From Lachnospiraceae bacterium (GTDB lineage: Bacteria; Bacillota; Clostridia; Lachnospirales; Lachnospiraceae): a stretch of DNA of 64,000 bases. A program made the position numbers and the translations under genes. The stretch is taken from positions 239,861 through 303,860 of the forward strand of contig JAFUNK010000024.1 in NCBI GenBank assembly GCA_017482205.1, in the 5' to 3' direction. The notes under the pieces were generated by a model, which was not told the DNA's origin, did no database searches, and saw only the letters and a program-made list of their open reading frames with translations. Positions 18,453 to 27,443 of the stretch are shown here, one piece after another (position 1 is the first letter of the stretch; each line of letters starts with the position of its first letter).

Positions 18453-19391
18453 ATGAAGAAAATAAGTATATTGATTCCAACTTACAATGAAATTGAAAAT
18501 GTAGAACCACTGAGCGTTGCCATTATTGAAGAAATGCAGAAAATGCCTCAGTATAATTATGAGATTGTTTTCATCGATAACAATTCTCAGGATGGTACAA
18601 GGGAAAAATTAAAGCAGCTTTGTGCGGGAAATAAAAAAATCAAGGCTATTCTGAATGCTAAAAACTTCGGGCAAAACAATTCCCCTTATTACGGATTGTT
18701 GCAGACTACCGGTGACTGCGCCATTTTGATGTGTGCAGATTTTCAGGACCCCATCGATATGATTCCAAAGCTGGTTGCAGAGTGGGAGAATGGTTACAAG
18801 ATTGTCAGTGCCATTAAAACCACCAGTAAAGAGAATAAGTTTATGCGTTTCCTGCGTACCTGCTACTATAAGTTAATTAAGAAGTTTTCCGATGTGGAAC
18901 AGATAGAACATTTTACCGGTTTCGGATTGTATGATAAGGCATTTTTAGAAGTACTTAGGGATTTGAAGGATCCGACACCTTTTCTGCGCGGTATTGTAGC
19001 GGAGTTGGGCTTTAAGAGAAAAGAAATTCCCTATGAGCAGCAGCGAAGAAGAGCAGGAAAGACCAAGAATAATTTTTATTCCCTTTACGATATTGCGATG
19101 TTAAGCTTTACTTCATACACAAAGATTGGTCTGCGTCTTGCTACCTTTATCGGATTTATTATTGCGGCAGTCAGCGTAATAATAGCGCTTGTATATCTGG
19201 TGCTGAAACTGATATACTGGAATACATTTTTTATGGGAACGGCACCGATTTTGATAGGCATGTTCTTTTTGGGAGCGGTACAGCTTATTTTCTTAGGATT
19301 GATAGGGGAATATATTTTGAGTATTAATCAGCGTGTCATGAACCGTCCTTTGGTTATTGAAGAAGAACGTATTAACTTTGAAGAGGAGTAA
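18453..19391 (+). CDS. GtrB/DPM-like polyprenyl-phosphate glycosyltransferase
   Basis: A 312-residue GT2 enzyme with two C-terminal transmembrane helices (about 229-257 and 264-291), the layout of GtrB and ArnC, which load a sugar onto undecaprenyl phosphate for use outside the membrane. Catalytic features are 'ILIPTYNEIENVEPL', 'FIDNNSQDGTRE', 'MCADFQDPIDMI' and 'QQRRRAGKTKNN' (RxxRxxGxSK/N type). It sits between the SDR and RfbG, so the loaded sugar may be the branched or 3,6-dideoxy sugar made by this operon. RfbG starts four bases after its stop. Confidence 0.85.
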   Translation: MKKISILIPTYNEIENVEPLSVAIIEEMQKMPQYNYEIVFIDNNSQDGTREKLKQLCAGNKKIKAILNAKNFGQNNSPYYGLLQTTGDCAILMCADFQDPIDMIPKLVAEWENGYKIVSAIKTTSKENKFMRFLRTCYYKLIKKFSDVEQIEHFTGFGLYDKAFLEVLRDLKDPTPFLRGIVAELGFKRKEIPYEQQRRRAGKTKNNFYSLYDIAMLSFTSYTKIGLRLATFIGFIIAAVSVIIALVYLVLKLIYWNTFFMGTAPILIGMFFLGAVQLIFLGLIGEYILSINQRVMNRPLVIEEERINFEEE

Positions 19392-19394
19392 AAT

Positions 19395-20453
19395 ATGTTG
19401 GATTTTTATAAAGGCAAGAAAGTACTGGTAACCGGACATACCGGTTTTAAAGGCAGTTGGATGTGTCAGGTGTTGCTGGAAGCAGGTGCGTGTATTACAG
19501 GTTATGCACTGGAACCGCCTACGCAACCGGGCTTGTTTGATTTGGCAGGTCTGGGAGAACAGATGAATTCTGTAACCGGTGATATCAGGGATTTGGATAA
19601 GCTTGCAAAAGTGTTTGCAGAAGCAAAGCCCGAAATTGTTGTTCATATGGCGGCACAACCCATTGTAAGAGAATCTTACAAAAACCCCGTTTATACCTAT
19701 GATGTGAATGTAATGGGTACTGTGAATGTGATGGAATGTATTCGGCAGACAGAGTCTGTGCGTTCCGTTGTCAATGTAACTACTGACAAGGTGTACTTAA
19801 ACAAAGAATGGCCATGGGGGTATCGGGAAAATGAAGAATTAAACGGATTTGACCCTTATTCCAACAGTAAGTCCTGTTCGGAGTTAGTGACTGCAAGTTA
19901 TAAGAATTCTTTCTTGAATGAAAAGAACATTGCAGTGACTACTGCACGTGCCGGAAATGTAATCGGCGGCGGAGATTTTGCACCGGACCGTATTATACCG
20001 GATTGTATCCGTGCAGCAGAAGAAAATAGGGATATTATTGTGAGAAACCCTCATTCTATCAGACCTTACCAGCATGTGTTGGAACCGGTTATGGCGTACC
20101 TCTTAATGGCAGAAAAGCAATATCTGGATATACAATGTGCAGGCAGTTACAATATAGGACCGGAAGATACCGATTGTTTGACAACGGGTGAACTGGCAGA
20201 TACATTTTGCAACACATGGAAAAAGGTTACCGGCCAGGAAATCAAGTGGATAAATCAGTATGACGGTGGTCCTCACGAAGCAGGGATACTGCGTTTAGAT
20301 TGTTCCAAGATAAAGCGGACTTTGGGTTGGAAACCTGTGTGGAATGTGCAGCAGGCCATCGAAAAAATAGTAGAGTGGCAGTATGCGTACCGAAACGGTG
20401 AGAATGCAGGCGACTGCATGGTGAGACAGATTAAAGAATATCAGGAATTTTAG
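19395..20453 (+). CDS. rfbG: CDP-glucose 4,6-dehydratase
   Basis: A 352-residue extended SDR that converts CDP-glucose to CDP-4-keto-6-deoxyglucose. 'VLVTGHTGFKGSWM' near residues 10-23 is the diagnostic RfbG/DdhB nucleotide motif. 'AAQPIVRESYKNP', 'VTTDKVYLNKEWPWGYRE' and 'DPYSNSKSCSE' (YxxxK) complete the active site. Length and sequence are typical. With RfbF and RfbH it defines the CDP-3,6-dideoxyhexose route. Confidence 0.95.
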   Translation: MLDFYKGKKVLVTGHTGFKGSWMCQVLLEAGACITGYALEPPTQPGLFDLAGLGEQMNSVTGDIRDLDKLAKVFAEAKPEIVVHMAAQPIVRESYKNPVYTYDVNVMGTVNVMECIRQTESVRSVVNVTTDKVYLNKEWPWGYRENEELNGFDPYSNSKSCSELVTASYKNSFLNEKNIAVTTARAGNVIGGGDFAPDRIIPDCIRAAEENRDIIVRNPHSIRPYQHVLEPVMAYLLMAEKQYLDIQCAGSYNIGPEDTDCLTTGELADTFCNTWKKVTGQEIKWINQYDGGPHEAGILRLDCSKIKRTLGWKPVWNVQQAIEKIVEWQYAYRNGENAGDCMVRQIKEYQEF

Positions 20454-20459
20454 AGCCGT

Positions 20460-20510
20460 AAAAAATTGTTTATAACAAAAAATGGTTTGCAACAAAAAAA
20501 TTGTTTGTAA
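20460..20510 (+). repeat. three imperfect 17-bp tandem repeats upstream of rfbH
   Basis: Three consecutive 17-base units, each an A-run followed by T(T/G)GTTT and a TAAC, GCAAC or GTAA end, fill the spacer between rfbG and rfbH (20460-20476, 20477-20493, 20494-20510). Units 1 and 2 differ at three or four bases, and unit 3 is the closest to unit 1. They do not encode anything. They may be a slippage product or a binding array. The regularity is visible directly; a function is not. Confidence 0.6.
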
Positions 20511-20536
20511 AGAAATGGCAGAATGAGAGGAACAAT

Positions 20537-21880
20537 ATGTTTGAAGGATTATCAGAAGCACAGGCAAAAGAACAGATATTAGAACTGGTAGGTGAGTACT
20601 GTGAGAAGTATCATGGACCGAAAAAAGAATTTGAAGCGGGAGATAGAATTCCTTATGCTTCCCGCGTTTATGATAAGGCGGAGATGACCAATCTGGTGGA
20701 CAGCTCTCTGGAATTCTGGTTGACTTCCGGCAGATATACGGATGAATTTGAAAAGAAATTTGCGGAATATCTGGGTGTGAGATTTTGTTCACTGGTAAAC
20801 TCAGGTTCTTCTGCAAATTTAATTGGTTTTATGACACTGACGTCACCTTTGCTTGGGGAACGTGCAGTGAAACGAGGGGATGAGGTCATTACTGTGGCAG
20901 CAGGATTCCCTACAACGGTAGCACCGGTGATTCAGTATGGAGCAGTGCCGGTTTTTGTGGATGTGACCATTCCTCAGTATAATATTGATGTAACGAAATT
21001 GGAAGAAGCATATTCACCCAAAACCAAGGCAGTTATGATTGCTCATACGTTAGGCAATCCTTTTGATTTAAAAGCGGTAAAAGAATTCTGTGATAAGCAC
21101 AATTTATGGTTGGTAGAAGATAACTGTGATGCCCTTGGCTCTCAGTATGTAATTGACGGAGAGGAAAAACTTACAGGCACTGTCGGTGATATCGGTACAT
21201 CCAGTTTTTATCCGCCCCATCATATGACCATGGGTGAAGGTGGTGCAGTTTATACCAACAATGCACTGTTAAATAAAATTATCCGTTCTTTCAGGGACTG
21301 GGGAAGGGACTGTGTATGTCCTTCCGGATGTGACAATTTGTGTGGACATCGTTTTGACAGACAGTACGGAGAACTACCTTTGGGATATGACCACAAGTAT
21401 GTATATTCTCACTTTGGTTACAATCTGAAGGCGACAGATATGCAGGCGGCGATAGGTTGTGCCCAGCTAGAGAAATTTCCTTCCTTTGTGGAGAAAAGAA
21501 GACACAACTTTGCACGTTTAAGAGCAGCACTGGAATGCGTTTCCGATAAGCTGATTTTACCGGAAGCATGTGAAAATGCAAATCCCAGCTGGTTTGGCTT
21601 TTTGATTACCTGCCGGGAGGGAGTAGACAGGAATGCAGTGGTGCAGTATGTAGAAGATAAGGGCGTTCAGACCCGAATGCTTTTTGCTGGCAATCTGATT
21701 AAACATCCCTGCTTTGATGAAATGCGTAAAGCCGGTACGGGGTATCGCATAGTTGGAAAACTGGAAAATACAGACCGTATTATGAAGGATACCTTCTGGG
21801 TAGGCGTTTATCCGGGTATGACGGATGAGATGACTGATTATATGGCGGCAATGATTATAGAGGCACTTAAGGGAGCGTAA
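20537..21880 (+). CDS. rfbH: CDP-4-keto-6-deoxyglucose 3-dehydrase (E1, PMP and [2Fe-2S] dependent)
   Basis: A 447-residue enzyme removing the C3 hydroxyl of CDP-4-keto-6-deoxyglucose. It belongs to the DegT/AHBA aminotransferase fold, but the PLP lysine is replaced by histidine: 'SSFYPPHHMTMGEGG' (222-236, His228/229), as in Yersinia E1 and Salmonella RfbH. The iron-sulfur cysteines are C197, C259, C261 and C269, with the CxC and CX7C spacing of E1. I place the start at the ATG at 20537 with AGAGG six bases upstream, which gives the usual RfbH N-terminus; an in-frame start at 20501 is in the repeat region. The partner reductase RfbI/DdhD is not in the window. Confidence 0.95.
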   Translation: MFEGLSEAQAKEQILELVGEYCEKYHGPKKEFEAGDRIPYASRVYDKAEMTNLVDSSLEFWLTSGRYTDEFEKKFAEYLGVRFCSLVNSGSSANLIGFMTLTSPLLGERAVKRGDEVITVAAGFPTTVAPVIQYGAVPVFVDVTIPQYNIDVTKLEEAYSPKTKAVMIAHTLGNPFDLKAVKEFCDKHNLWLVEDNCDALGSQYVIDGEEKLTGTVGDIGTSSFYPPHHMTMGEGGAVYTNNALLNKIIRSFRDWGRDCVCPSGCDNLCGHRFDRQYGELPLGYDHKYVYSHFGYNLKATDMQAAIGCAQLEKFPSFVEKRRHNFARLRAALECVSDKLILPEACENANPSWFGFLITCREGVDRNAVVQYVEDKGVQTRMLFAGNLIKHPCFDEMRKAGTGYRIVGKLENTDRIMKDTFWVGVYPGMTDEMTDYMAAMIIEALKGA

Positions 21881-21882
21881 AA

Positions 21883-23640
21883 ATGGCAATATCTAAAAGA
21901 AGAACAGTATTAAGACTTTTGGAAATTATACTGATGTGGTATGCGGTGCATATGCAGTTTTTGGTTACTGTTGAACATGGAAGGGCAATAGTGGAAACCG
22001 GTGTGGTGATATTGCTTTTGCTGGTATCCGCATATGTAGAACAAAAGGGCTGGACGGAAAATTACAAAGGCCGTTTTCTGCCGGCTTTTTTTGCCATTTG
22101 TCTGATGCTTGGTGACAGTTATATCCGTACACAAAGCGGCGGCAACTGGATGGGAACGGGAAATCCCTTTAAAATGTGTTGTATCTTTTTGGGACTGACA
22201 TTGCTTATAAGAAAAGGGATTGTCCTTTTTACCACGGGTTATGAAAAAGTAACACAGTTTAATTATGAAAATACAATTATCAAAAAGTTAAAACAACATT
22301 GCTTCCGAAATGTATTTATTCTGTTGCTGGTTGTGTGGTTACCGATTATTATTTTAAGTTATCCGGGCAATCTTTGGGCAGATGCCAACTGGCAGTTGCG
22401 TCAGGGACTGGGAATTGATACTTTGTACGGACATCATCCTCTGGCAAGTACGTTGATGATGAGCGGTATTGTAAAGATATTCTATTTTTTGACCGGAACT
22501 TATGATGTAGGTTTGTTTGTATATGTGTGTGTACAGGCGGTGCTGTTGGCAGCGGCACTGGCGGGAACCATTGCGTGGCTGAATAAAAATGGCAGCAGTA
22601 ACGGAATGCTGTTGACTGTTTTGCTGATATATATTTTGTCACCTATGTATTCCAATGCAGTATCCACTGCGATGAAAGATGTTCCTTATATAGCATTTGT
22701 GATTATGTATATTATTATGCTGGCAGAGTTAAGTCATAATAAAGGAAAGCTTTCCAGTTGGAAATTCGGAATAGCGATGGTTTTGATAGAGTTGTTACTG
22801 TCCCTTTTTAGGCATAATGGTATTTGCATAGTGGTGCTGGCTGGTATGGCGGCACTGGTTGTCTGGTGGAAGAGTATTACCGGAAAGCAGAAGATACAGT
22901 TGATTATTTATCTGATACTGGCACCGGCAATTCTGTTGAAACTGACAAACGGAGCTATGGCAAGTGCATTTTCTGCCCAGACCATGGGTAGTAAAGGTGA
23001 GATTTTATCTTTGCCTTTCCAGCAGACTGCACGCTACCTTACATTGTATGAAGAGGAATTAACAGAAGAAGAAAGAGCAGTTTACGATACTGTTTTAAAA
23101 GATGTAGATTTAGTTGTTGAAAGTTACAATCCCGACACGGCAGACCCGGTAAAGCTTCTGTACCAGGATGTTTTGTGGAAAGATTTGTTTGCTTATGCAG
23201 AATGTTATGTAAAAGGATTTTTCCGCCACCCCGGAGTTTACTTTGATGCATTCTTTGCACATATTTACGGTTGGTTTGACCCGGGAGCGAGCAATGCAAT
23301 CAGGTATACCGGAGAATTAGAAGTTTTTGAAACAACAGAATTATTTGAGGGGTCAGATGAACTTCTGGTAAAAGCGTATGAAAAGGCAGATGAGTTCTTT
23401 CTGTTTTCCATCTTGCAAAATGTGGGCATATATACATGGGCATTGTTTGTTCTGGCAGGAAGAGTATTACGTCTGAATTTTAAGAAGATAGTGGTGTTAA
23501 TTCCCCTGGGAGTATGTTTGCTGATTTGTATGGTTTCACCATGCTTTTATAATCATCCCAGATATGCATGGCCTATTATGTTTACAATTCCGTTCCTTTA
23601 TGGTGTAATGGCATTAAGCAAAAAGAGTGAAAACAAATAA
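21883..23640 (+). CDS. polytopic membrane protein, DUF6020-like, possible GT-C glycosyltransferase
   Basis: A 585-residue protein with about 11-12 transmembrane helices. A long external loop after residue 150 reads 'ILSYPGNLWADANWQLRQG' followed by 'GHHPLASTLMM', and later 'AMKDVPYIAFV' and 'LLSLFRHNGI', patterns I associate with DUF6020 membrane proteins. The acidic first loop and His pair are like those of GT-C enzymes that use polyprenyl-phosphate sugars. It starts two bases after rfbH with AAGGGAG, so it is co-translated with the dideoxysugar genes. With the GtrB-like gene it could transfer that sugar outside the cell. Family call moderate, activity inferred. Confidence 0.65.
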   Translation: MAISKRRTVLRLLEIILMWYAVHMQFLVTVEHGRAIVETGVVILLLLVSAYVEQKGWTENYKGRFLPAFFAICLMLGDSYIRTQSGGNWMGTGNPFKMCCIFLGLTLLIRKGIVLFTTGYEKVTQFNYENTIIKKLKQHCFRNVFILLLVVWLPIIILSYPGNLWADANWQLRQGLGIDTLYGHHPLASTLMMSGIVKIFYFLTGTYDVGLFVYVCVQAVLLAAALAGTIAWLNKNGSSNGMLLTVLLIYILSPMYSNAVSTAMKDVPYIAFVIMYIIMLAELSHNKGKLSSWKFGIAMVLIELLLSLFRHNGICIVVLAGMAALVVWWKSITGKQKIQLIIYLILAPAILLKLTNGAMASAFSAQTMGSKGEILSLPFQQTARYLTLYEEELTEEERAVYDTVLKDVDLVVESYNPDTADPVKLLYQDVLWKDLFAYAECYVKGFFRHPGVYFDAFFAHIYGWFDPGASNAIRYTGELEVFETTELFEGSDELLVKAYEKADEFFLFSILQNVGIYTWALFVLAGRVLRLNFKKIVVLIPLGVCLLICMVSPCFYNHPRYAWPIMFTIPFLYGVMALSKKSENK

Positions 23641-23669
23641 GGGATATGTTTTGAGGAATGAGGCTAACC

Positions 23670-24797
23670 ATGAAATATGATAAGATTATAATTGGGGCAG
23701 GACTGTATGGTCTTTATGCTGCGTTGTATTGCGGGAAACGAGGAGAACACGTATTGGTGCTGGAGTGTGATTCGGCACCTTTTCGTCGTGCAACCTATAT
23801 TAACCAGGCGAGGGTGCATCAGGGATATCATTATCCACGGTCCTTGTCTACTGCCATGAAATCGGCAGGGTATTTTGAAAGGTTTAACAGGGACTATAGC
23901 TTTTGCATTAACAGAGAATTTGAAAAGATATATGCAACTTCCTCGGAATATTCATGGTCCAATGGAGAGCAGTTTAAAAAATTCTGTGAAGCGGCTAATA
24001 TTCCCTGTGAAGAACTGCATCCTAGCAGATATTTTAAAAGCGGAATGTGTGATGGTGCATTCTTGACCAGAGAATATACCTATGATGCCATGATACTGAG
24101 AGATTACTTTACAGAAGAACTCAGTAAGTTAAAAAACGTTGAAATTTGGTACAACATAAATATCCGGAATATTGCCAAGCTGTCAGATGTGTATGAATTG
24201 GTGTTGGAAGACGGCAGGATTTGTCAGACTGGCTTTCTGTTGAATGCTACCTATGCTTCCACCAATCAGATATTGGACATGCTGGGATTTGAAAAGTTTA
24301 AGATTAAATATGAGCTTTGCGAGATTATTTTGTGTGATGTAAATGATAATCTGAGGGATTATGGGTTTACGGTTATGGACGGTCCGTTCTTTTCCATTAT
24401 GCCTTTCGGTAAGACGGGGCTGCATTCCTTGACATCTGTGACCTTTACACCACATACTACAAGTTATGACCCAACACCTGTGTTTGCATGTCAGAGTAAG
24501 AGTCAGAACTTGTGCAATGCGGCACATTTAGGGAATTGTAATGATTGTGCGGGAAAACCTGAGACAGCGTTTCCGTATATGGCAAATCTGGCAAGAAAAT
24601 ATTTAAGGAAAGAGTATGAATTTGAATATAAGGATTCGCTCTTTTCAATGAAACCCATATTGATGAGTTCGGAAATAGATGATTCAAGACCGACTGTAGT
24701 AAGGGTATACTCTAAAAACCCGACCTGTGTCGGTGTATTATCCGGTAAGATAAATACGGTGTATGATTTGGATGAGGTGTTATGCGATGGGCAATAA
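23670..24797 (+). CDS. FAD-dependent oxidoreductase (DAO fold) with a four-cysteine insert
   Basis: A 375-residue flavoprotein. 'KIIIGAGLYGLYAALYC' (5-21) is the dinucleotide-binding motif, 'VLVLECD' ends the second strand, and 'NQARVHQGYHYPRS' resembles sugar-modifying DAO proteins. Near residues 270-295 four cysteines are spaced CX7CX7CX2C, a pattern fit for a zinc or iron-sulfur site and not part of the standard fold. I choose the ATG at 23670 with GAGG six bases upstream; the ATG at 23658 has its GAGG too close. It shares 11 bases with the next gene. The substrate is unknown, and a nucleotide-linked or lipid-linked sugar is likely from context. Confidence 0.75.
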   Translation: MKYDKIIIGAGLYGLYAALYCGKRGEHVLVLECDSAPFRRATYINQARVHQGYHYPRSLSTAMKSAGYFERFNRDYSFCINREFEKIYATSSEYSWSNGEQFKKFCEAANIPCEELHPSRYFKSGMCDGAFLTREYTYDAMILRDYFTEELSKLKNVEIWYNINIRNIAKLSDVYELVLEDGRICQTGFLLNATYASTNQILDMLGFEKFKIKYELCEIILCDVNDNLRDYGFTVMDGPFFSIMPFGKTGLHSLTSVTFTPHTTSYDPTPVFACQSKSQNLCNAAHLGNCNDCAGKPETAFPYMANLARKYLRKEYEFEYKDSLFSMKPILMSSEIDDSRPTVVRVYSKNPTCVGVLSGKINTVYDLDEVLCDGQ

Positions 24798-25728
24798 GGA
24801 ACAGAACTTTATCTCTGCGGTTGTTTATGTGCACAATGCAGCAGACAGAATAGAGCAGTTTTTACAAACAATTATAAATGTATTGGAAGAGAACTTTTCC
24901 CACTCTGAAATCATTTGTGTCAATGACTTTTCCAATGATGAGAGTCTGGAAGTGATAAAGAAAGTAAGCAAATTCGCAAAGCAGACAACGGTTTCGGTGT
25001 TGAACATGAGTTATTTTCACGGTATGGAAACTGCCATGAATGCAGGTGTGGATATTGCTATCGGGGATTTTGTATTTGAATTTGATACAACCATACAGGA
25101 TTTTGAAAGCGAAGAAATCCTGAAGGTATACCGTAAATCGCTGGAAGGATATGATATTGTAAGTGCTTCGCCGGATAAAAAGCAGAAATTGACTTCTTCC
25201 TTGTTTTATTATGTATTTGATAAGTTTACGGTTTCTTCCTATCAGTTTTCTACGGAAAGTTTCAGAATATTGAGCCGGAGGGTTATTAACCGTATTAGCA
25301 GTATGAATAAAACTGTTCCGTACAGAAAAGCCATTTATGCTAATTGCGGACTTAAAACAGCCAATATCCGATATACGGTCAAATCGGCAGAAAAGAAGTA
25401 CAAGTCTGATAAAACAGAGAATAAATACAGGAAAACACTGGCTACGGATACGTTGATTTTGTTTACGGAAGTAGGCTTTCGCTTTTCCATGGTAATGACT
25501 GCACTGATGATGCTGGTTGCTGCATTTATGGCAGTATATGCGGTAGTAATATATTTGTTAAGTAAGCCGGTAGCCGGTTGGACAACCACCATTTTGTTCC
25601 TGGCATTGGCATTTTTCGGCTTGTTCGGCATTTTAACAATTGTAATCAAGTATTTGCAGATTTTGGTCAATCTGGTATTTAAGAGAAAGAGATACAGTTT
25701 TGAAAGTATTGAAAAATTAACAAAGTAA
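24787..25728 (+). CDS. GtrB-like family 2 glycosyltransferase
   Basis: A 313-residue GT2 enzyme with two C-terminal transmembrane helices (about 232-258 and 268-296), the layout of polyprenyl-phosphate glycosyltransferases. 'ISAVVYVHNAADRIEQFL', 'CVNDFSNDESLE' and 'FEFDTTIQDFESEE' stand where the usual PxYNE, DDxSxD and DxDxxD motifs lie. The first motif and the metal motif are diverged (V-H-N and D-T-T), which may mean altered donor use. The start at 24787 is supported by GAGG nine bases upstream and overlaps the flavoprotein gene. Confidence 0.75.
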   Translation: MGNKEQNFISAVVYVHNAADRIEQFLQTIINVLEENFSHSEIICVNDFSNDESLEVIKKVSKFAKQTTVSVLNMSYFHGMETAMNAGVDIAIGDFVFEFDTTIQDFESEEILKVYRKSLEGYDIVSASPDKKQKLTSSLFYYVFDKFTVSSYQFSTESFRILSRRVINRISSMNKTVPYRKAIYANCGLKTANIRYTVKSAEKKYKSDKTENKYRKTLATDTLILFTEVGFRFSMVMTALMMLVAAFMAVYAVVIYLLSKPVAGWTTTILFLALAFFGLFGILTIVIKYLQILVNLVFKRKRYSFESIEKLTK

Positions 25729-25737
25729 GGAGCATGT

Positions 25738-26658
25738 ATGATTGCATTAGTAGGTTATACAGGATTCGTAGGAAGTAATATTTATGCAGCAGGAAAAGTG
25801 GATAAGGTGTTCAATTCCCAAAATATTGAAGAAGCATACGGTTTGTGTCCGGAACTGCTGATATATGCAGGCTTACGTGCAGAAAAATTTCTGGCAAATA
25901 CTATGCCCCAAAAGGATATGGAGTTAATTGTTCAGGCACAGGAAAACATTAGAAAGATAGCACCCAAAAAACTGGTCTTGATATCTACGATAGATGTATT
26001 TAAAAATCCCTTACAGGTAGATGAAAAATCTGAGATAGATTGTGAAGACTTACATGCGTACGGTTATAATAGATACAGACTTGAGTGCTGGGTAAGAGAA
26101 AATTACCCCGATGCATTGATTATCAGGTTGCCCGGACTATTTGGGATTAATTTGAAGAAAAATTTTATTTATGATTTTATTCATGTGATTCCGTCTCTGT
26201 TAAAGAAAGATAAATTTGAAGAACTGGCAGAAAAAGACAGGGATATTACAGATTTTTATGAGTTGCAGGACAATGGTTTTTACAAGTGCCGTGTACTGGA
26301 TAAAACAGAGGAGGCGGAATTAAAAGGTAAATTTAAAAAGCTGGAATTTACGGCCCTTAATTTTACCGATAGCCGTAATGTGTATCAGTTTTATCCGTTG
26401 GACAGACTGTGGGATGATATCCAAAGGGCATTACGGGCAGGGCTTCTTTTATGGCACCCTGCGACAGAACCGGTTTTGGTGTCTGAGTTGTACAGGGCAT
26501 TGACTGGAACCGATTTTGTGAATGAGTTGCCCGGAAAGCCGGTGTATTATGATTATCGAACCATATATGCGGAGATTTTTGGCGGAAAAGACGGTTATAT
26601 CAGTACCGGAGGGCAGATAACAGATAAAATCGTAGAGTTTGTGAGAGGACAGGAATGA
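25738..26658 (+). CDS. short-chain dehydrogenase-like protein with Tyr-xxx-Arg catalytic site
   Basis: A 306-residue Rossmann protein. 'MIALVGYTGFVGSNI' is a complete nucleotide motif (GxxGxxG). 'VLISTIDVFKNP' holds the Ser/Thr strand, and 'HAYGYNRYRLECW' aligns with the usual YGxSKxxxE, but with Arg in place of the catalytic Lys. It may be a sugar dehydrogenase or reductase with altered chemistry, or a non-catalytic binder. The stop overlaps the next start by four bases (ATGA). The neighbours (flavoprotein, isomerase, two GTs) suggest a dedicated sugar pathway. Confidence 0.7.
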   Translation: MIALVGYTGFVGSNIYAAGKVDKVFNSQNIEEAYGLCPELLIYAGLRAEKFLANTMPQKDMELIVQAQENIRKIAPKKLVLISTIDVFKNPLQVDEKSEIDCEDLHAYGYNRYRLECWVRENYPDALIIRLPGLFGINLKKNFIYDFIHVIPSLLKKDKFEELAEKDRDITDFYELQDNGFYKCRVLDKTEEAELKGKFKKLEFTALNFTDSRNVYQFYPLDRLWDDIQRALRAGLLLWHPATEPVLVSELYRALTGTDFVNELPGKPVYYDYRTIYAEIFGGKDGYISTGGQITDKIVEFVRGQE

Positions 26659-27443
26659 AACTGGCAATATCAAACATAGCTTGGACAGAAGAAAAAGATA
26701 TAGATGTGTACGACCTGATGAAAAAATACGGATTTACAGGATTGGAAATTGCCCCTACCCGAATTTTTCCACAGGCACCCTATGATGATTTGGAGAGTGC
26801 ATACAGATGGAAGGAAGATTTGCTTCATAATACAGGCTTTGTGGTGCCGTCCATGCAGTCAATCTGGTTTGGCAGACAGGAAAAACTGTTTGGAACAGAA
26901 ACAGAGAAAAACATACTGTTAGAATATACCAAAAAAGCCATTGCATTTGCCGAAAGCATCGGGTGTACCAATCTGGTATTCGGCTGCCCTAAAAACAGAT
27001 GTGTTCCAGAAGGCAGAAGTGCAGATGAGGCAGTGGATTTTTTTAGAGAACTGGGTGAGCATGCAGCAGCGAAGAATACTGTTATAGGTATGGAAGCGAA
27101 TCCCCCCATATATAATACTAATTATATGAACACTACCATGGAAGCATTTGCACTGATTGAACAGGTACAGTCCGCAGGATTTAAGTTAAATCTGGATTTG
27201 GGAACCATGCTGGAAAATAAGGAGAAGGCAGAATGGTTGGAAGGTAAGGTGGGGCTGATTAATCATGTGCACGTCAGTGAACCGGGACTAAAGATTATAG
27301 AAAAGAGACATTTACATGAGGAAATAGCGGCAATTTTAAAAGGAGGCAGCTATGCGGGGTACATTTCCATTGAGATGGGAAAACAAGACGATTTAAAGAA
27401 CATTGAAGAATGCATGCATTATGTAAAGGAGACTTTTGGATGA
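26655..27443 (+). CDS. TIM-barrel sugar (phosphate) isomerase/epimerase
   Basis: A 262-residue AP-endonuclease-2-type barrel, the fold of IolE, hydroxypyruvate isomerase and tagatose epimerase. Expected metal ligands are visible: Glu in 'VIGMEANPP', Asp in 'LNLDLGTM', His in 'NHVHVSEPG' and Glu in 'ISIEMGKQ'. 'GLEIAPTRIF' near residue 30 fits the first substrate-binding strand. In this operon it probably isomerises or epimerises a sugar or sugar acid intermediate. It overlaps the genes on both sides by four bases, a sign of tight co-translation. Confidence 0.8.
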   Translation: MKLAISNIAWTEEKDIDVYDLMKKYGFTGLEIAPTRIFPQAPYDDLESAYRWKEDLLHNTGFVVPSMQSIWFGRQEKLFGTETEKNILLEYTKKAIAFAESIGCTNLVFGCPKNRCVPEGRSADEAVDFFRELGEHAAAKNTVIGMEANPPIYNTNYMNTTMEAFALIEQVQSAGFKLNLDLGTMLENKEKAEWLEGKVGLINHVHVSEPGLKIIEKRHLHEEIAAILKGGSYAGYISIEMGKQDDLKNIEECMHYVKETFG

